In this document: positions 25,958 to 35,172 of the stretch, in pieces | How the letters are laid out: the number at the start of each line of letters is the position of its first letter | Position numbering within the stretch: position 1 is the first letter of the stretch | DNA from: Ruminococcus sp. | GTDB lineage: Bacteria > Bacillota > Clostridia > Oscillospirales > Ruminococcaceae | Reading direction: 5' to 3' | DNA length: 36,937 nucleotides | Assembly (NCBI GenBank): GCA_015066745.1 | Contig: SVNW01000031.1 | Location: 1 to 36,937, forward strand | Program-made: the position numbers and the translations under genes | The notes under the pieces: generated by a model | Database searches by the model: none | Seen by the model: only the letters and a program-made list of their open reading frames with translations | Told to the model about the DNA's origin: nothing

Positions 25958-27916
25958 TTACTTCCTCCCTATTTCACCTGATAATTTCTTGTCTTCTGAC
26001 TTTTTGGAAGACACTTTTTCAGTGCCGTCATATTTAAGATACATAACTGACAAAGGTGGCAATGTCAGTGAAATGCTCTGGTCATAGCCATGCATTTTTT
26101 TATCGTCGCTGATGTAAATCTTTTTAGCAACACCGCTTCCGCCAAACTCCTTGGCGTCTGAATCGAATACTAACTTATATTTTCCCTTTTCGGGAATACC
26201 GATAGAATAATTTTCTCTCTGTACAGGAACAAAATTGCAGATAACAATAATTTCATTTCCCTTATCATCAATACGTCTGAAAGAAATTACACTCTGTTTA
26301 TAGTCGTCATTCGATATCCACTTGAATCCACCCCATGAGTTATCATTTTCCCACATTGGTGAATTGTCAAGATAAAACTTGTTTAACTTGCAGTTAAAAC
26401 TCTGCAACTGAGCGTAAGAATTATTTTCGAGAATTGCCCAATCAAGCTCTTCTTCATAATTCCATTCTTTACGCTGTCCGAACTCCTGTCCCATGAACAG
26501 AAGTTTCTTTCCCGGATGTGCCATCATATAGCACATAAATGCTCTGTATGAACTAAATTTCTTTTCTTCGGTATCTCCGCTCATTTTCTGAAGTAATGAA
26601 CATTTACCATGAACGACTTCATCATGAGAAATCGGCAATATAAAGTTTTCCGAGAAACAGTAGAAAAATGAAAACGTGATCTTATCATGATTGAAAGCTC
26701 TGTATACAGGATCAAGCGACATATACAAAAGCATATCATTCATCCAGCCCATATTCCATTTGTAATTATAACCGAGTCCACCGACATCTGTTGGTTTAGT
26801 AACCATCGGCCAGGCGGTAGATTCCTCTGCGATCATAAGAGTATTCGGATCATTCAGGAAGACAGCTTCATTAAGACGTTTAAAAAATTCAACTGCTTCG
26901 AGGTTTTCTTTACCTCCATAAATATTTGGAGTCCATTCTCCGTCACGTCTGTCGTAATCAAGATAAAGCATAGAAGCAACGGCATCTACTCTGAGACCGT
27001 CAAGATGAAATTCATTTATCCAGTAACAAGCATTTGAAATAAGGAAAGACCTGACAGGTCCTTTTCCGTAATCAAATACATGTGTTCCCCATGCTTTATG
27101 TTCACGTTTGTTCGGATCCTGATATTCATAACAGAAAGTACCGTCAAACTTATAAAGTCCATGCGCATCTTTAGGAAAATGTGCAGGAACCCAGTCAAGA
27201 ATAACACCAATGTCATTATGATGGAACATATCTATCATACACTTGAAATCATCCGGTGTTCCGTATCTTGAGGTCGGAGCATAATAACCTGTTACCTGGT
27301 AACCCCACGAACCATCAAACGGATGCTCTGTCAACGGCATGAATTCAATATGTGTGTATGACATTTTCTTTAGATATGGTATTATCTGTTCCGCAAACAA
27401 AGAGTAGCTGTAAAAAGTAGAACCGATATTTTTCTTCCATGAGCCGAGATGAACCTCGTATATATTTATCGGTCCTTTGTAAACTTCATGAGAACTTTTT
27501 CTCTTTAACCATTTTGAATCATTCCAGACATACTGTGACTCATAAATTTTAGATGCAGTAGCCGGTCTTGTTTCAAAATGACAGGAATATGGATCTGATT
27601 TAAGAATAATATCACCATCTACAGTCTTTATGCTGTATTTGTACAACTCATACTGTTCAAGTGCCGGAATCTGAATTTCCCATATTTCTGCGGATATTTT
27701 ATACATCGGATCAGCTTCATGGTCCCATTCGTTAAACGGACCTACCAGTGAAACTTCCAGTGCATTTGGGGCCCAGACTCTGAAACAGTGAAGATCCTGT
27801 CCGGAACCCTTTATCCTGTGTACACCGAGAAATTTGTAAGCTTCGTAATTTTCTCCGTTTTGAAATAAATAAATTGGCATATCATAATTTGCGTCTGTTT
27901 TTACAAAATCTTTCAT
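25958..27916 (-). CDS. glgB: 1,4-alpha-glucan branching enzyme
   Basis: From ATG 27916 (GGGAGGG, 7-8 nt upstream) the protein is 652 residues. It introduces alpha-1,6 branches in glycogen: an N-terminal CBM48 domain (~30-130, with [20 protein letters not shown]), a GH13 barrel with [31 protein letters not shown] (catalytic Asp), [10 protein letters not shown] (catalytic Glu) and [15 protein letters not shown] (transition-state Asp), then an all-beta C-terminal domain. The tail is Lys/Ser-rich. It is the first gene of the glycogen operon and has a good promoter just upstream. Confidence 0.95.
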   Translation of the reverse strand: MKDFVKTDANYDMPIYLFQNGENYEAYKFLGVHRIKGSGQDLHCFRVWAPNALEVSLVGPFNEWDHEADPMYKISAEIWEIQIPALEQYELYKYSIKTVDGDIILKSDPYSCHFETRPATASKIYESQYVWNDSKWLKRKSSHEVYKGPINIYEVHLGSWKKNIGSTFYSYSLFAEQIIPYLKKMSYTHIEFMPLTEHPFDGSWGYQVTGYYAPTSRYGTPDDFKCMIDMFHHNDIGVILDWVPAHFPKDAHGLYKFDGTFCYEYQDPNKREHKAWGTHVFDYGKGPVRSFLISNACYWINEFHLDGLRVDAVASMLYLDYDRRDGEWTPNIYGGKENLEAVEFFKRLNEAVFLNDPNTLMIAEESTAWPMVTKPTDVGGLGYNYKWNMGWMNDMLLYMSLDPVYRAFNHDKITFSFFYCFSENFILPISHDEVVHGKCSLLQKMSGDTEEKKFSSYRAFMCYMMAHPGKKLLFMGQEFGQRKEWNYEEELDWAILENNSYAQLQSFNCKLNKFYLDNSPMWENDNSWGGFKWISNDDYKQSVISFRRIDDKGNEIIVICNFVPVQRENYSIGIPEKGKYKLVFDSDAKEFGGSGVAKKIYISDDKKMHGYDQSISLTLPPLSVMYLKYDGTEKVSSKKSEDKKLSGEIGRK

Positions 27917-27943
27917 CAAATCGCCCTCCCACAACTACTTTAT

Positions 27944-27972
27944 ATTTTAACAGAATATAAAAAATTAATCAA
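27944..27972 (-). promoter_or_regulatory. promoter of the glycogen operon
   Basis: Read leftward: TTGATT (27972-27967), 17 bp, TAAAAT (27949-27944), extended -10 TGT. It gives a very short leader (about 20 nt) before the GGGAGGG ribosome site. The rest of the 188-bp gap up to spoIIE shows nothing recognisable and no obvious terminator for spoIIE. Confidence 0.75.
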
Positions 27973-28104
27973 GTCTTTTGACGAATTTTCTGTACATTTG
28001 TGTAATTACAATATGATAAAAAAATTTAATCGTGCAATTTGCCATGTTAAATATGCGTATGTTTGTACAAATATCCAAAAACGAAAGTTAAATAATATAT
28101 CATT

Positions 28105-30342
28105 TCACGCTTTTTGACTTATGATTTTTGCAACGATCACGCTTACATCATCATTCGACACTTTTTGTGCAACATTACATATGTTACCCGAAATATCACT
28201 TACATCTTTTCTTGAATCCATCATTTCTTTTTTTGCAATAGTGTATACCTCTTCAGGTACACCGTCTGAAAACAAAGCTACCATATCATTCACTTTCAAG
28301 GAAAAACATCTGGAATAACATTCTGCATTTCCTGATACGCCAAGAGGAAATGTCTGTGCTGTAACACTTGAAACAGACGAATTTCTTCTGAACAGAGTAG
28401 CACCTGCTCCTGCCTTATATAATGTAACATTACCGCTGTCAAGATTAATTTTTGCAATATCCATAGTAGCAGAAAATTCTTCTTTTCCCTGCATTATCAT
28501 AGCAGAATTAACTATCTTTACACTTTCTTCAGCACCTACTCCTCCAAGAATAAGCTCCTTTACCTGTCTGACTGTTGCTTTTGAATATTCAGATGCATTC
28601 TTTCCGGTTCCTGCACCATCTGATATAACAAGATATACATTTCCTGAATCATCCTTAAAACAATCACAGGTATCACCGTTAGGTTCACCTTCATTCATGC
28701 TTTTCTGAGAAATATAGGTTTCTACATTGTATTTCGGACGTTCTGTTATAAGAAAACGCATTTCATCATTGTCGTAATTTTTTACACAATCAAATGTTTT
28801 CTCAAATTCTTCTCCTAATACTTTATATATTCTGTATCCGTTTATAAAAGCATTCTTAGAACAGTATACTTCTATTACAAGTCGCTTACTGCCATTATAA
28901 TATGCAGCAACTGAGTTAAATCCTATGTCATTTTCTATAAGACATTTTTTTGTGCGTTCAGTTATTCTTTTATCCGGAACAAATCCGCATACCACATCTG
29001 CTGAAATACCTTTTATAATTTCTGCTGATGTACGCAACTGCTCGTTAAATACATTTCTGGAAACACGTATACATCCGGCTGTTGTTATATCAACAAGCTG
29101 ATTGTTTATCATATTTCTGAATTCATAAATTATCTCATCAGTTCTGAAACAGTAATCAAATTCTTCGGGTATATCTGCTAATGATATATTTTTATTTGAG
29201 GCAACTTTTGAAAATACATCATAAGTTGTGCTGTTACGGCACCCCCAGCAGTAATTTTTTCCGGAACATTCCTTGCATACGTAATTGTACACAGTTCTGA
29301 TATTTCCCTCACTTGAATACGTAACAGTCTGATCAGTGTCACCAGCAAACATATTTTCTCCGGCTTTTGAAAGTGCATCAGCCATTGCGCGCATTCTGAA
29401 TGATGCAAAACGCTGAAGTTCACCATCCATATCAGAACAACATGATATATGATTTTCTTCTACATGAATTTTCTCAACCGGAATAAAACAAAATATAACT
29501 GAACCTATAACTATATCAATATACGAAACTATATCACTCATCGAATAACCTGCTACTGCTCCGCTGAGAATATTTACAATCAGAAATGCTGCCGCCGCAG
29601 TTCCCCTTTTGTACTTCATAAAAATACCCGAAGCTATTCCCGAAACCCCAAGAAATACTGTTGCGTGAAGATTTCCTGCACCGCACATAAGCAATGTTAC
29701 CGATACAAGAGCACCCGATATCGCTCCTCCGGCACATCTGTAATTTCTGGAATATGAAAGTATCACAACAACAGCGATGATTCTTCCTATATTAAGTCCT
29801 GCTACCGAAAATGAAGAACATACAGCTATCAGAATAAAGTACACTGTTGCCGCTATATATTTATCAGATGCGATCACAGCTCTTATATCTTTTGTTGAGC
29901 CAAACAAAACAGAAAGATAGTATGTAACTACACCCGATACCGATACGACATAAAAATAATTAAAAAGTATCCTGTAATCAAATCCGTAAAGAATAAAATC
30001 CACCATATACGAAAGCAATGTACACAGAGTAGCCATTATTGCATTTTTTAAAGGAGTAACTTTTAACGATGAACATTTCAGGACAACCATTGCTACTACA
30101 GCCAGTGCAAAAGGTAAAGTATACACATCAGGAAAAAGCATATATGAAAATATACTGCCGGCCATAACAGCTATCGAAAAAACCGGCGACAAAGCTCCGG
30201 CAAATGAAATAGCAAAGGGTGATTTCATCAGACCAAAACTTGTGAGTGAAACAAAAAATGCACAAACAAAACATACTATAAATTTGATTACAGATGTTTT
30301 ATTAACATTTGCAGATTTTTTTAAAACAGATCGAGATACCAT
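28105..30342 (-). CDS. spoIIE: stage II sporulation protein E (SpoIIE) serine phosphatase
   Basis: The 745-residue protein has SpoIIE architecture: an N-terminal region with about ten membrane helices (~20-300), a central regulatory region, and a C-terminal PP2C-type phosphatase domain (~525-745) with VYLVISDGAGTGKNASEYSK, the ATMDIAKINLDSGNVTLYKAG stretch and MVALFSDGVPEE. In Bacillus it dephosphorylates SpoIIAA to activate sigma-F in the forespore and takes part in asymmetric septation. The central region carries four cysteines in a CxxCx5CxxC pattern (CKECSGKNYCWGC), likely a metal-binding or redox site. It is somewhat shorter than the B. subtilis protein (827). A Spo0A-box-like site lies in its promoter. 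Presence of the gene suggests a spore-forming host. Confidence 0.9.
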   Translation of the reverse strand: MVSRSVLKKSANVNKTSVIKFIVCFVCAFFVSLTSFGLMKSPFAISFAGALSPVFSIAVMAGSIFSYMLFPDVYTLPFALAVVAMVVLKCSSLKVTPLKNAIMATLCTLLSYMVDFILYGFDYRILFNYFYVVSVSGVVTYYLSVLFGSTKDIRAVIASDKYIAATVYFILIAVCSSFSVAGLNIGRIIAVVVILSYSRNYRCAGGAISGALVSVTLLMCGAGNLHATVFLGVSGIASGIFMKYKRGTAAAAFLIVNILSGAVAGYSMSDIVSYIDIVIGSVIFCFIPVEKIHVEENHISCCSDMDGELQRFASFRMRAMADALSKAGENMFAGDTDQTVTYSSEGNIRTVYNYVCKECSGKNYCWGCRNSTTYDVFSKVASNKNISLADIPEEFDYCFRTDEIIYEFRNMINNQLVDITTAGCIRVSRNVFNEQLRTSAEIIKGISADVVCGFVPDKRITERTKKCLIENDIGFNSVAAYYNGSKRLVIEVYCSKNAFINGYRIYKVLGEEFEKTFDCVKNYDNDEMRFLITERPKYNVETYISQKSMNEGEPNGDTCDCFKDDSGNVYLVISDGAGTGKNASEYSKATVRQVKELILGGVGAEESVKIVNSAMIMQGKEEFSATMDIAKINLDSGNVTLYKAGAGATLFRRNSSVSSVTAQTFPLGVSGNAECYSRCFSLKVNDMVALFSDGVPEEVYTIAKKEMMDSRKDVSDISGNICNVAQKVSNDDVSVIVAKIISQKA

Positions 30343-30407
30343 AATTTTGACATTCCTTTCAAGCAGTAAATGCTTATTACCAATATTTTGTATCCATATT
30401 TTAACAC

Positions 30408-30431
30408 ATTATACCATAAAAAAATGTCGAA
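30408..30431 (-). promoter_or_regulatory. spoIIE promoter with a Spo0A-box-like site
   Basis: Read leftward, the -10 is TATAAT (30413-30408) with extended TGG. A perfect match to the 0A box, TGTCGAA, lies at 30425-30431 on the + strand, 11 bp upstream of the -10 and overlapping the -35 position, where no recognisable -35 exists. Spo0A-activated sigma-A promoters, including that of B. subtilis spoIIE, use 0A boxes in this area. This is a strong positional match, but a 7-mer can occur by chance. Confidence 0.65.
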
Positions 30432-30450
30432 AAAGGTACTCGTTCAAAAT

Positions 30451-31311
30451 TTATTGATATTCTTTGAGTTTTTTAGAAAAATCAATCAGTGTTTCCATAT
30501 CAAACTGCTCTATTCTCATATTTTCATTAAGTCCCATATCACTTAAAACACTGTAAACTGTCTGCTTATTTATATTCATCATTGAACAAAGAGAGTTTGC
30601 TATAGTTTTTCTTCTTTGAGAAAAGGCTGATTTTACAACCGTAAAGAAAAATTTTTCATCGTCTGCATTAAGTTGATATTTCTTTTTGATATCTATACGT
30701 ATAACAGCCGAATCAACATTTGGTGCCGGCATAAAACTTCCTCGTGAAACGTTAAAAAGAAGAGATGCATCACCGTAATAGTTTACAGCTGTAGTTATTG
30801 CTCCGGACTTTCTTGTTCCGACCTGAGCACATATTCTGTCAGCGGCTTCTTTCTGTACCATTACAGTTATAGAATCTATTCCTGCACCACTTTCAAGGAA
30901 ATACATTATTACAGGTGAAGTTATATAGTATGGCAGATTTGCGCAGACTGCTACATTCATACCTTCAAACTCATCATTTATAAGTTTATGCAGATCGATA
31001 TTCATTATGTCTTCATTTATTATTTTGATATTATCATATTCTGACAGAGTTTCTGACAATATCGGCATAAGTCGCTGGTCTATTTCTATAGCAACAACTT
31101 TATCGGCTCTTTTGGCAAGCTCTGATGTAAGTACACCTATACCCGTTCCGACTTCTATGACACCAAAACCTTTTTTTGCATTGCCCATTTCTGCAATTCT
31201 CGGACACACAGAAGGATTTATCAGAAAGTTCTGGCCTAAACCTTTTGAAAAATTAAAATTATGTCTTGCAAGCAACTCCTTTACAAAACCTATGTTCGTA
31301 AGATTATCCAT
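30451..31311 (-). CDS. rsmA: 16S rRNA (adenine-N6,N6)-dimethyltransferase
   Basis: The 286-residue protein (RsmA/KsgA) dimethylates two adjacent adenines in the 3' terminal loop of 16S rRNA during small-subunit assembly. SAM-binding motifs are visible (GLGQNFLINPSVCPRIAEMG, IEVGTGIGVLTSELAKRADKVVAIEID), as are the catalytic NLPYYITSPVIMYF and the C-terminal FSQRRKTIANSL. Normal length for a Firmicute KsgA. The start has AAGG about 11 nt upstream. It is transcribed toward spoIIE, and the spoIIE promoter sits between the two genes. Confidence 0.95.
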   Translation of the reverse strand: MDNLTNIGFVKELLARHNFNFSKGLGQNFLINPSVCPRIAEMGNAKKGFGVIEVGTGIGVLTSELAKRADKVVAIEIDQRLMPILSETLSEYDNIKIINEDIMNIDLHKLINDEFEGMNVAVCANLPYYITSPVIMYFLESGAGIDSITVMVQKEAADRICAQVGTRKSGAITTAVNYYGDASLLFNVSRGSFMPAPNVDSAVIRIDIKKKYQLNADDEKFFFTVVKSAFSQRRKTIANSLCSMMNINKQTVYSVLSDMGLNENMRIEQFDMETLIDFSKKLKEYQ

Positions 31312-31353
31312 TAAAATATCAACCTTTCAAAAAAATATATACATAAAAAAGTA

Positions 31354-31382
31354 TTGCAATAAATTAAAAAATCCTTTATAAT
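31354..31382 (+). promoter_or_regulatory. promoter of the dCMP deaminase gene
   Basis: TTGCAA (31354-31359), 17 bp, TATAAT (31377-31382). It gives a leader of about 30 nt that includes AAAGGGGG (31405-31412). Confidence 0.75.
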
Positions 31383-31418
31383 TATATTATTCATAAAAAA
31401 TATAAAGGGGGTTTTTTT

Positions 31419-31907
31419 GTGACAAGATGCGACAAAATAAATTACTATCTTGATATTGCCGAGACTGTACTTAAACGTGGAACTTGTTTAAGAAGAAATT
31501 TTGGTGCTATCATAGTAAAAAATGATGAAATCATCTCCACAGGATATGTCGGTGCTCCAAGAGGCCGTGCAAACTGTTCCGATCTCGGATACTGCACACG
31601 AGAAAAACTCAATATCCCAAAAGGAGAAAGATATGAACTGTGTCGCTCTGTTCATGCAGAAGCAAATGCAATAATATGTGCGCCTCGCCACGAAATGATC
31701 GGCGCAACGATATATCTTGCCTGTCATGATGCCAAAACAGACGTATTGTACGGAAATGTCGAACCTTGTTCGATGTGCAAGCGTCTTATTATAAATGCAG
31801 GAATAGAAAAAGTAATCGTAAGAACAACACCTTCCGAATACAAAATAATAGACGTGGATTCTTGGATAGAAAACGACGAATCCCTTACACTCAACAACGG
31901 ATATTGA
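31419..31907 (+). CDS. deoxycytidylate (dCMP) deaminase / ComEB-type zinc deaminase
   Basis: The 162-residue cytoplasmic zinc enzyme would convert dCMP to dUMP for dTTP synthesis. Zinc ligands and catalytic Glu are all visible: HAEANAI (His 79, Glu 81) and PCSMCKRLI (Cys 117, Cys 120). FGAIIVKNDEIISTGYVGAP is the usual substrate loop. It starts with GTG 31419, 8 nt after AAAGGGG. Its length and the family opening fit dCMP deaminase better than cytidine or guanine deaminase. It has its own promoter and is divergent from rsmA. Confidence 0.9.
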   Translation: MTRCDKINYYLDIAETVLKRGTCLRRNFGAIIVKNDEIISTGYVGAPRGRANCSDLGYCTREKLNIPKGERYELCRSVHAEANAIICAPRHEMIGATIYLACHDAKTDVLYGNVEPCSMCKRLIINAGIEKVIVRTTPSEYKIIDVDSWIENDESLTLNNGY

Positions 31908-32065
31908 TATAATATCATATTTCATGAGATTTTACAAGCATATAAGCAACATCTGTCTGCTGATATATCGCTCGTAATACAAAACACATAATTTGTTATT
32001 TTAAAATTCTTTATCAAAAAGACCATATTATTTTTAATGTTTTCTATATATTTTTTTAAATATTA

Positions 32066-32094
32066 TAGAAATATTATTTAATATATGTTATAAT
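32066..32094 (+). promoter_or_regulatory. possible promoter of fliM-fliY
   Basis: TATAAT (32089-32094) has an extended -10 TGT. The -35 at 17-bp spacing is TAGAAA (32066-32071), a partial match. No sigma-28 (flagellar) promoter was recognised in the 264-bp gap after the deaminase gene, which is otherwise AT-rich and featureless. Confidence 0.5.
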
Positions 32095-32171
32095 TAATTT
32101 GTTATATTATTTTATTTCTTAATTTTAAAATATAATTTTATGAATAATCAAACAAGAGGTGAACCAGGATT

Positions 32172-33206
32172 ATGGGTGATTTATTTTCACAAAATACAAT
32201 TGATGATACTCGTCTTAAGAAAAGTCCTACCGAAAATAATGGTATGGAAGGTTTTTCTTTTGGAAACAATGAGAAAAAAATCAAAAATTACGACTTTAAA
32301 ATGCCCCAGAAATTCACTAAAGAAGATTTGAAGCTTATCAAAGATATCAATGAAGCTTACGCACGGCTTATAGCTAATTATCTTACATCTATAACTAGGT
32401 TATACTGTCATGCATCGGTACTGGATGTTCGTGAACAGAAATATCATGAATTTAGTGACACTCTGAGCGAATATACTATCACCGGTGTAGTAAATCTCGG
32501 AATAGATAACACAAATATCATGGATGCAGAATGCACCATACAATTTTCAAATGAGTTGACATATTCACTTATTGACAGATTGATGGGCGGACTAGGGGTA
32601 CCGCTCGAATCATTACGTGATTTTACCGAGATAGAAATTGCTTTGATGAAAAATATTCTTGAAAGACTTTCTTCACATCTTCAGGAAGCATGGTCCGGAT
32701 ATATGGATATTTCTCCGACACTTGCCAAAATAGAAACAAACTCCAAACTTACAAAAACTATCGGACCTGAAGAAGTAACAGTAACCGCTGTTATAGAAGT
32801 TGTACTTGATAAAGTTAAAAGCAATATCACTGTAAATATTCCGGCCGTTAATATGGAAGAAATAATGCTCCATTTCTCCAGAAGATATGTAAGAACTTCA
32901 AAACGCGCTGTAGACGAAGGAATAAAAAATGAGCAACGAAACAATATTCTTAAAGGTGTGCGTAACTCAACGCTGACACTTAACGCTATTCTTGCAGAAA
33001 CACAGATTGATCTCAGTGATATATTGTCACTACAGGTAAATGACATTATTCCTTTAGACGTTCCTATAACACAGAATGCCGTTATAAAAATCAATAATGT
33101 TCATTGGTTTAACGCTAAGCCCGGCGTAAGTGGAAATAAAAAAGCAATAAAAATTATTGATGTATGCGATACTACAGAGGGGGATGAAGAAAATGCCGAA
33201 CAATAA
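32172..33206 (+). CDS. fliM: flagellar motor switch protein FliM
   Basis: The 344-residue protein has FliM layout: a short N-terminal tail, a long linker, the CheC-like middle domain (~42-230, YDFKMPQKFTKEDL opening and MGGLGVPLESL at the GGxG turn), and a C-terminal SpoA-type domain. FliM forms the C-ring of the flagellar switch and binds phosphorylated CheY through an N-terminal motif usually like LSQxEIDALL; here the tail reads LFSQNTIDDTRL, a degenerate match. No other flagellar gene except fliY is in the window. The start follows GAGGTG at 10 nt. The gene overlaps fliY by 14 nt. Confidence 0.9.
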   Translation: MGDLFSQNTIDDTRLKKSPTENNGMEGFSFGNNEKKIKNYDFKMPQKFTKEDLKLIKDINEAYARLIANYLTSITRLYCHASVLDVREQKYHEFSDTLSEYTITGVVNLGIDNTNIMDAECTIQFSNELTYSLIDRLMGGLGVPLESLRDFTEIEIALMKNILERLSSHLQEAWSGYMDISPTLAKIETNSKLTKTIGPEEVTVTAVIEVVLDKVKSNITVNIPAVNMEEIMLHFSRRYVRTSKRAVDEGIKNEQRNNILKGVRNSTLTLNAILAETQIDLSDILSLQVNDIIPLDVPITQNAVIKINNVHWFNAKPGVSGNKKAIKIIDVCDTTEGDEENAEQ

Positions 33207-34176
33207 TATTAACAATGAATTAAAACGTAATTTATCAGAAACTTATAATTATACTATGGGAGCTGCTTCAAATGCTGTTACTTCTCTTATAAGTACGAAG
33301 TGTCAGATAATCGACTCATCTGTAACGGAATGTAGCATATCTGAACTTCAATATTCTGAATATGATCCGGCCGTAATTGTAAGAACAAGTTATAACGGCT
33401 CATTAACCGGTTCCTCAGTGATGGTTTTCAAGCTTAACGATATACAGCTTATACTGAATCAACTTATGGGTAAACCACCGGTAATATCTCCGGATTTCAG
33501 ATTTGATGCGATAAATACATCTGCATTAACCGAAATAATGAATCATATGCTTAATTCTTCGTCACTTGAATTATCAAAGATAGTCCATGCAGGCGTTACA
33601 ACTTCCACACCGGAAATACATACTGATTCCGACGGAAGTATAGAAAAATTACTCGGTCTTGAACCATTTGACAATGTTTGTGTTATAACTTCCCGTCTTG
33701 TTATTGAAAACGTTGTAAACAGCAAATTTATGACAGTGATTACGCTTGATACTGCTTCAGATATCTCTGAAAAAGCTAATGACGAATTGAAAAAAAGAAG
33801 ACCTCCGGAAATAATGATGTCAAAGCCCTCTTCTTTTTCTGTTTCACCAAATCAGCCACCTGTATCATTTTCTTCTTTCCAGAATACATTGTCACAGGAA
33901 CAGCTTAATAACTTACAGCTTCTTATGAATGTTCCGCTCGAACTTTCAATAGAAATAGGCTCCACACAGAAAAAGGTAGATGACATACTTTCATTTACAC
34001 AAGGTACGGTACTTGAACTTGATTGCCCTGCCGATGCACCGGTAAATGTTATAGTAAATGGTCATCTTATCGCAAGAGGAGATGTAGTTGTAGTAGATGA
34101 TTACTTTGCAGTAAGAATAACAGAAATACTTCAGTCAAATCTCCTTGATACACTTAAAGATAATTCTTTAAAATAA
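33193..34176 (+). CDS. fliY: flagellar motor switch phosphatase FliY
   Basis: I start this 327-residue protein at ATG 33193 (GAGGGGG, 9 nt upstream) because an ATG at 33184 touches the ribosome site. It has a CheC-like N-terminal domain (~10-210), a Ser/Pro-rich linker and a C-terminal FliN/SpoA domain (~230-325, LLMNVPLELSIEIGS and VNGHLIARGDVVVVDDYFAVRI). FliY dephosphorylates CheY-P in Gram-positive bacteria. The second active site fits the CheC/FliY signature exactly (S110-x3-E114-x2-N117-x22-P140); the first keeps E16 and N19 but has Arg and Ser in place of D/S and P. The N-terminal CheY-binding helix present in B. subtilis FliY is absent. No cheY gene is present here. Confidence 0.88.
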   Translation: MPNNNINNELKRNLSETYNYTMGAASNAVTSLISTKCQIIDSSVTECSISELQYSEYDPAVIVRTSYNGSLTGSSVMVFKLNDIQLILNQLMGKPPVISPDFRFDAINTSALTEIMNHMLNSSSLELSKIVHAGVTTSTPEIHTDSDGSIEKLLGLEPFDNVCVITSRLVIENVVNSKFMTVITLDTASDISEKANDELKKRRPPEIMMSKPSSFSVSPNQPPVSFSSFQNTLSQEQLNNLQLLMNVPLELSIEIGSTQKKVDDILSFTQGTVLELDCPADAPVNVIVNGHLIARGDVVVVDDYFAVRITEILQSNLLDTLKDNSLK

Positions 34177-34184
34177 TAAAATAA

Positions 34185-34231
34185 AAACAAATCCCGAAAC
34201 GATTTTGATTTAAACGTTTTGGGATTTGTTT
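34185..34231. terminator. bidirectional rho-independent terminator
   Basis: AAACAAATCCC (34185-34195) pairs with GGGATTTGTTT (34221-34231), with AAACG/CGTTT extending the stem inward after a one-base bulge. T-tails on both sides serve the converging fliY and membrane-protein genes. Confidence 0.88.
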
Positions 34232-34246
34232 TTTATTTATTAACTT

Positions 34247-35164
34247 TTATGCTTCCTGCAAAACTTCTTTATTTTGGCTGTCAGTCACATTTTTTTCTTT
34301 TCCTAAGACAATATACAATATCATCAATACAAAACTTATTGATATAATAATCAGATTTATAGTGATAAGCTTATCGGTAAGTTCATTGAACAAACCGGTC
34401 ATAGCCGCAAACACATGTTTTGCCTTTATTGCAAATCTGTCAAAATAATCTGTAACTTTAAGATATATACAAACTGCCAGGAAAATCACAGCAGATGTAC
34501 CTGCTGAAATACTTATCCAGTAAAGACTATTAAAAAGATTTTTATTGTTTGCTATAATAATAATTATTATGAGTACAAATGATGCTATAATTGAAACTAT
34601 CATCATTATATCAATATAATCATATACTTTCTTGGCATATCTGAGATATCCCGCAGCATCAATAGTAATAAACTGATAAACATCAGCTGTTTCTGTTATA
34701 AACTTATCTGCTGTTTCATAAACATCAGATGTTTTCTCATAAAAGGCGTCATCTTTTTCATAATTAATAGAATTTGCGTACTCCTCAAAAAAAGTATCTA
34801 TAGATTTTTTGAGCGGTACGAGTTTTTCTCTGCAGGTTTCATAATCAAGTTTTTTTGCCTTGCCTTTTATATACTTGAATGCATCTTCAACACAGCCTGT
34901 TACCATTTCTTTTACAGCAGGATTATTTACCACTTCCATATACACTTCCGATGGTATTCCTGTTGAGTTTACTTCTGTTTCATAACGTTCTTCTATAACT
35001 TCGTATACTTTTGTACCGATATCTTTTTCTTCGATAACATCTACATATGTATCAGTATTCAGCACATAGTACTTTGCAAATAACGAACCTTGTACCGCAG
35101 TAACCGTAAAAAAGAGCAGTATAGTTACAACTACACACAAAATATAATTTCTTAATCTATGCAT
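34247..35164 (-). CDS. uncharacterised membrane protein of the sortase cassette
   Basis: I do not recognise this 305-residue protein. From ATG 35164 (GAGGTG just upstream) it has an N-terminal membrane helix (~5-25), a ~150-residue extracytoplasmic domain that is acidic and Lys/Glu-rich (with TDTYVDVIEEKDIGTKVYEV near its start), and three C-terminal membrane helices (about IMMIVSIIASFVLIIIIII, YWISISAGTSAVIFLAVCIY and TINLIIISISFVLMILYIVLG), ending in a short charged tail. The stop of the sortase gene lies just ahead, so the two are certainly co-transcribed. A role in helping display or process the sortase substrate is plausible from location only. Confidence 0.75.
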   Translation of the reverse strand: MHRLRNYILCVVVTILLFFTVTAVQGSLFAKYYVLNTDTYVDVIEEKDIGTKVYEVIEERYETEVNSTGIPSEVYMEVVNNPAVKEMVTGCVEDAFKYIKGKAKKLDYETCREKLVPLKKSIDTFFEEYANSINYEKDDAFYEKTSDVYETADKFITETADVYQFITIDAAGYLRYAKKVYDYIDIMMIVSIIASFVLIIIIIIANNKNLFNSLYWISISAGTSAVIFLAVCIYLKVTDYFDRFAIKAKHVFAAMTGLFNELTDKLITINLIIISISFVLMILYIVLGKEKNVTDSQNKEVLQEA

Positions 35165-35172
35165 ATCACACC

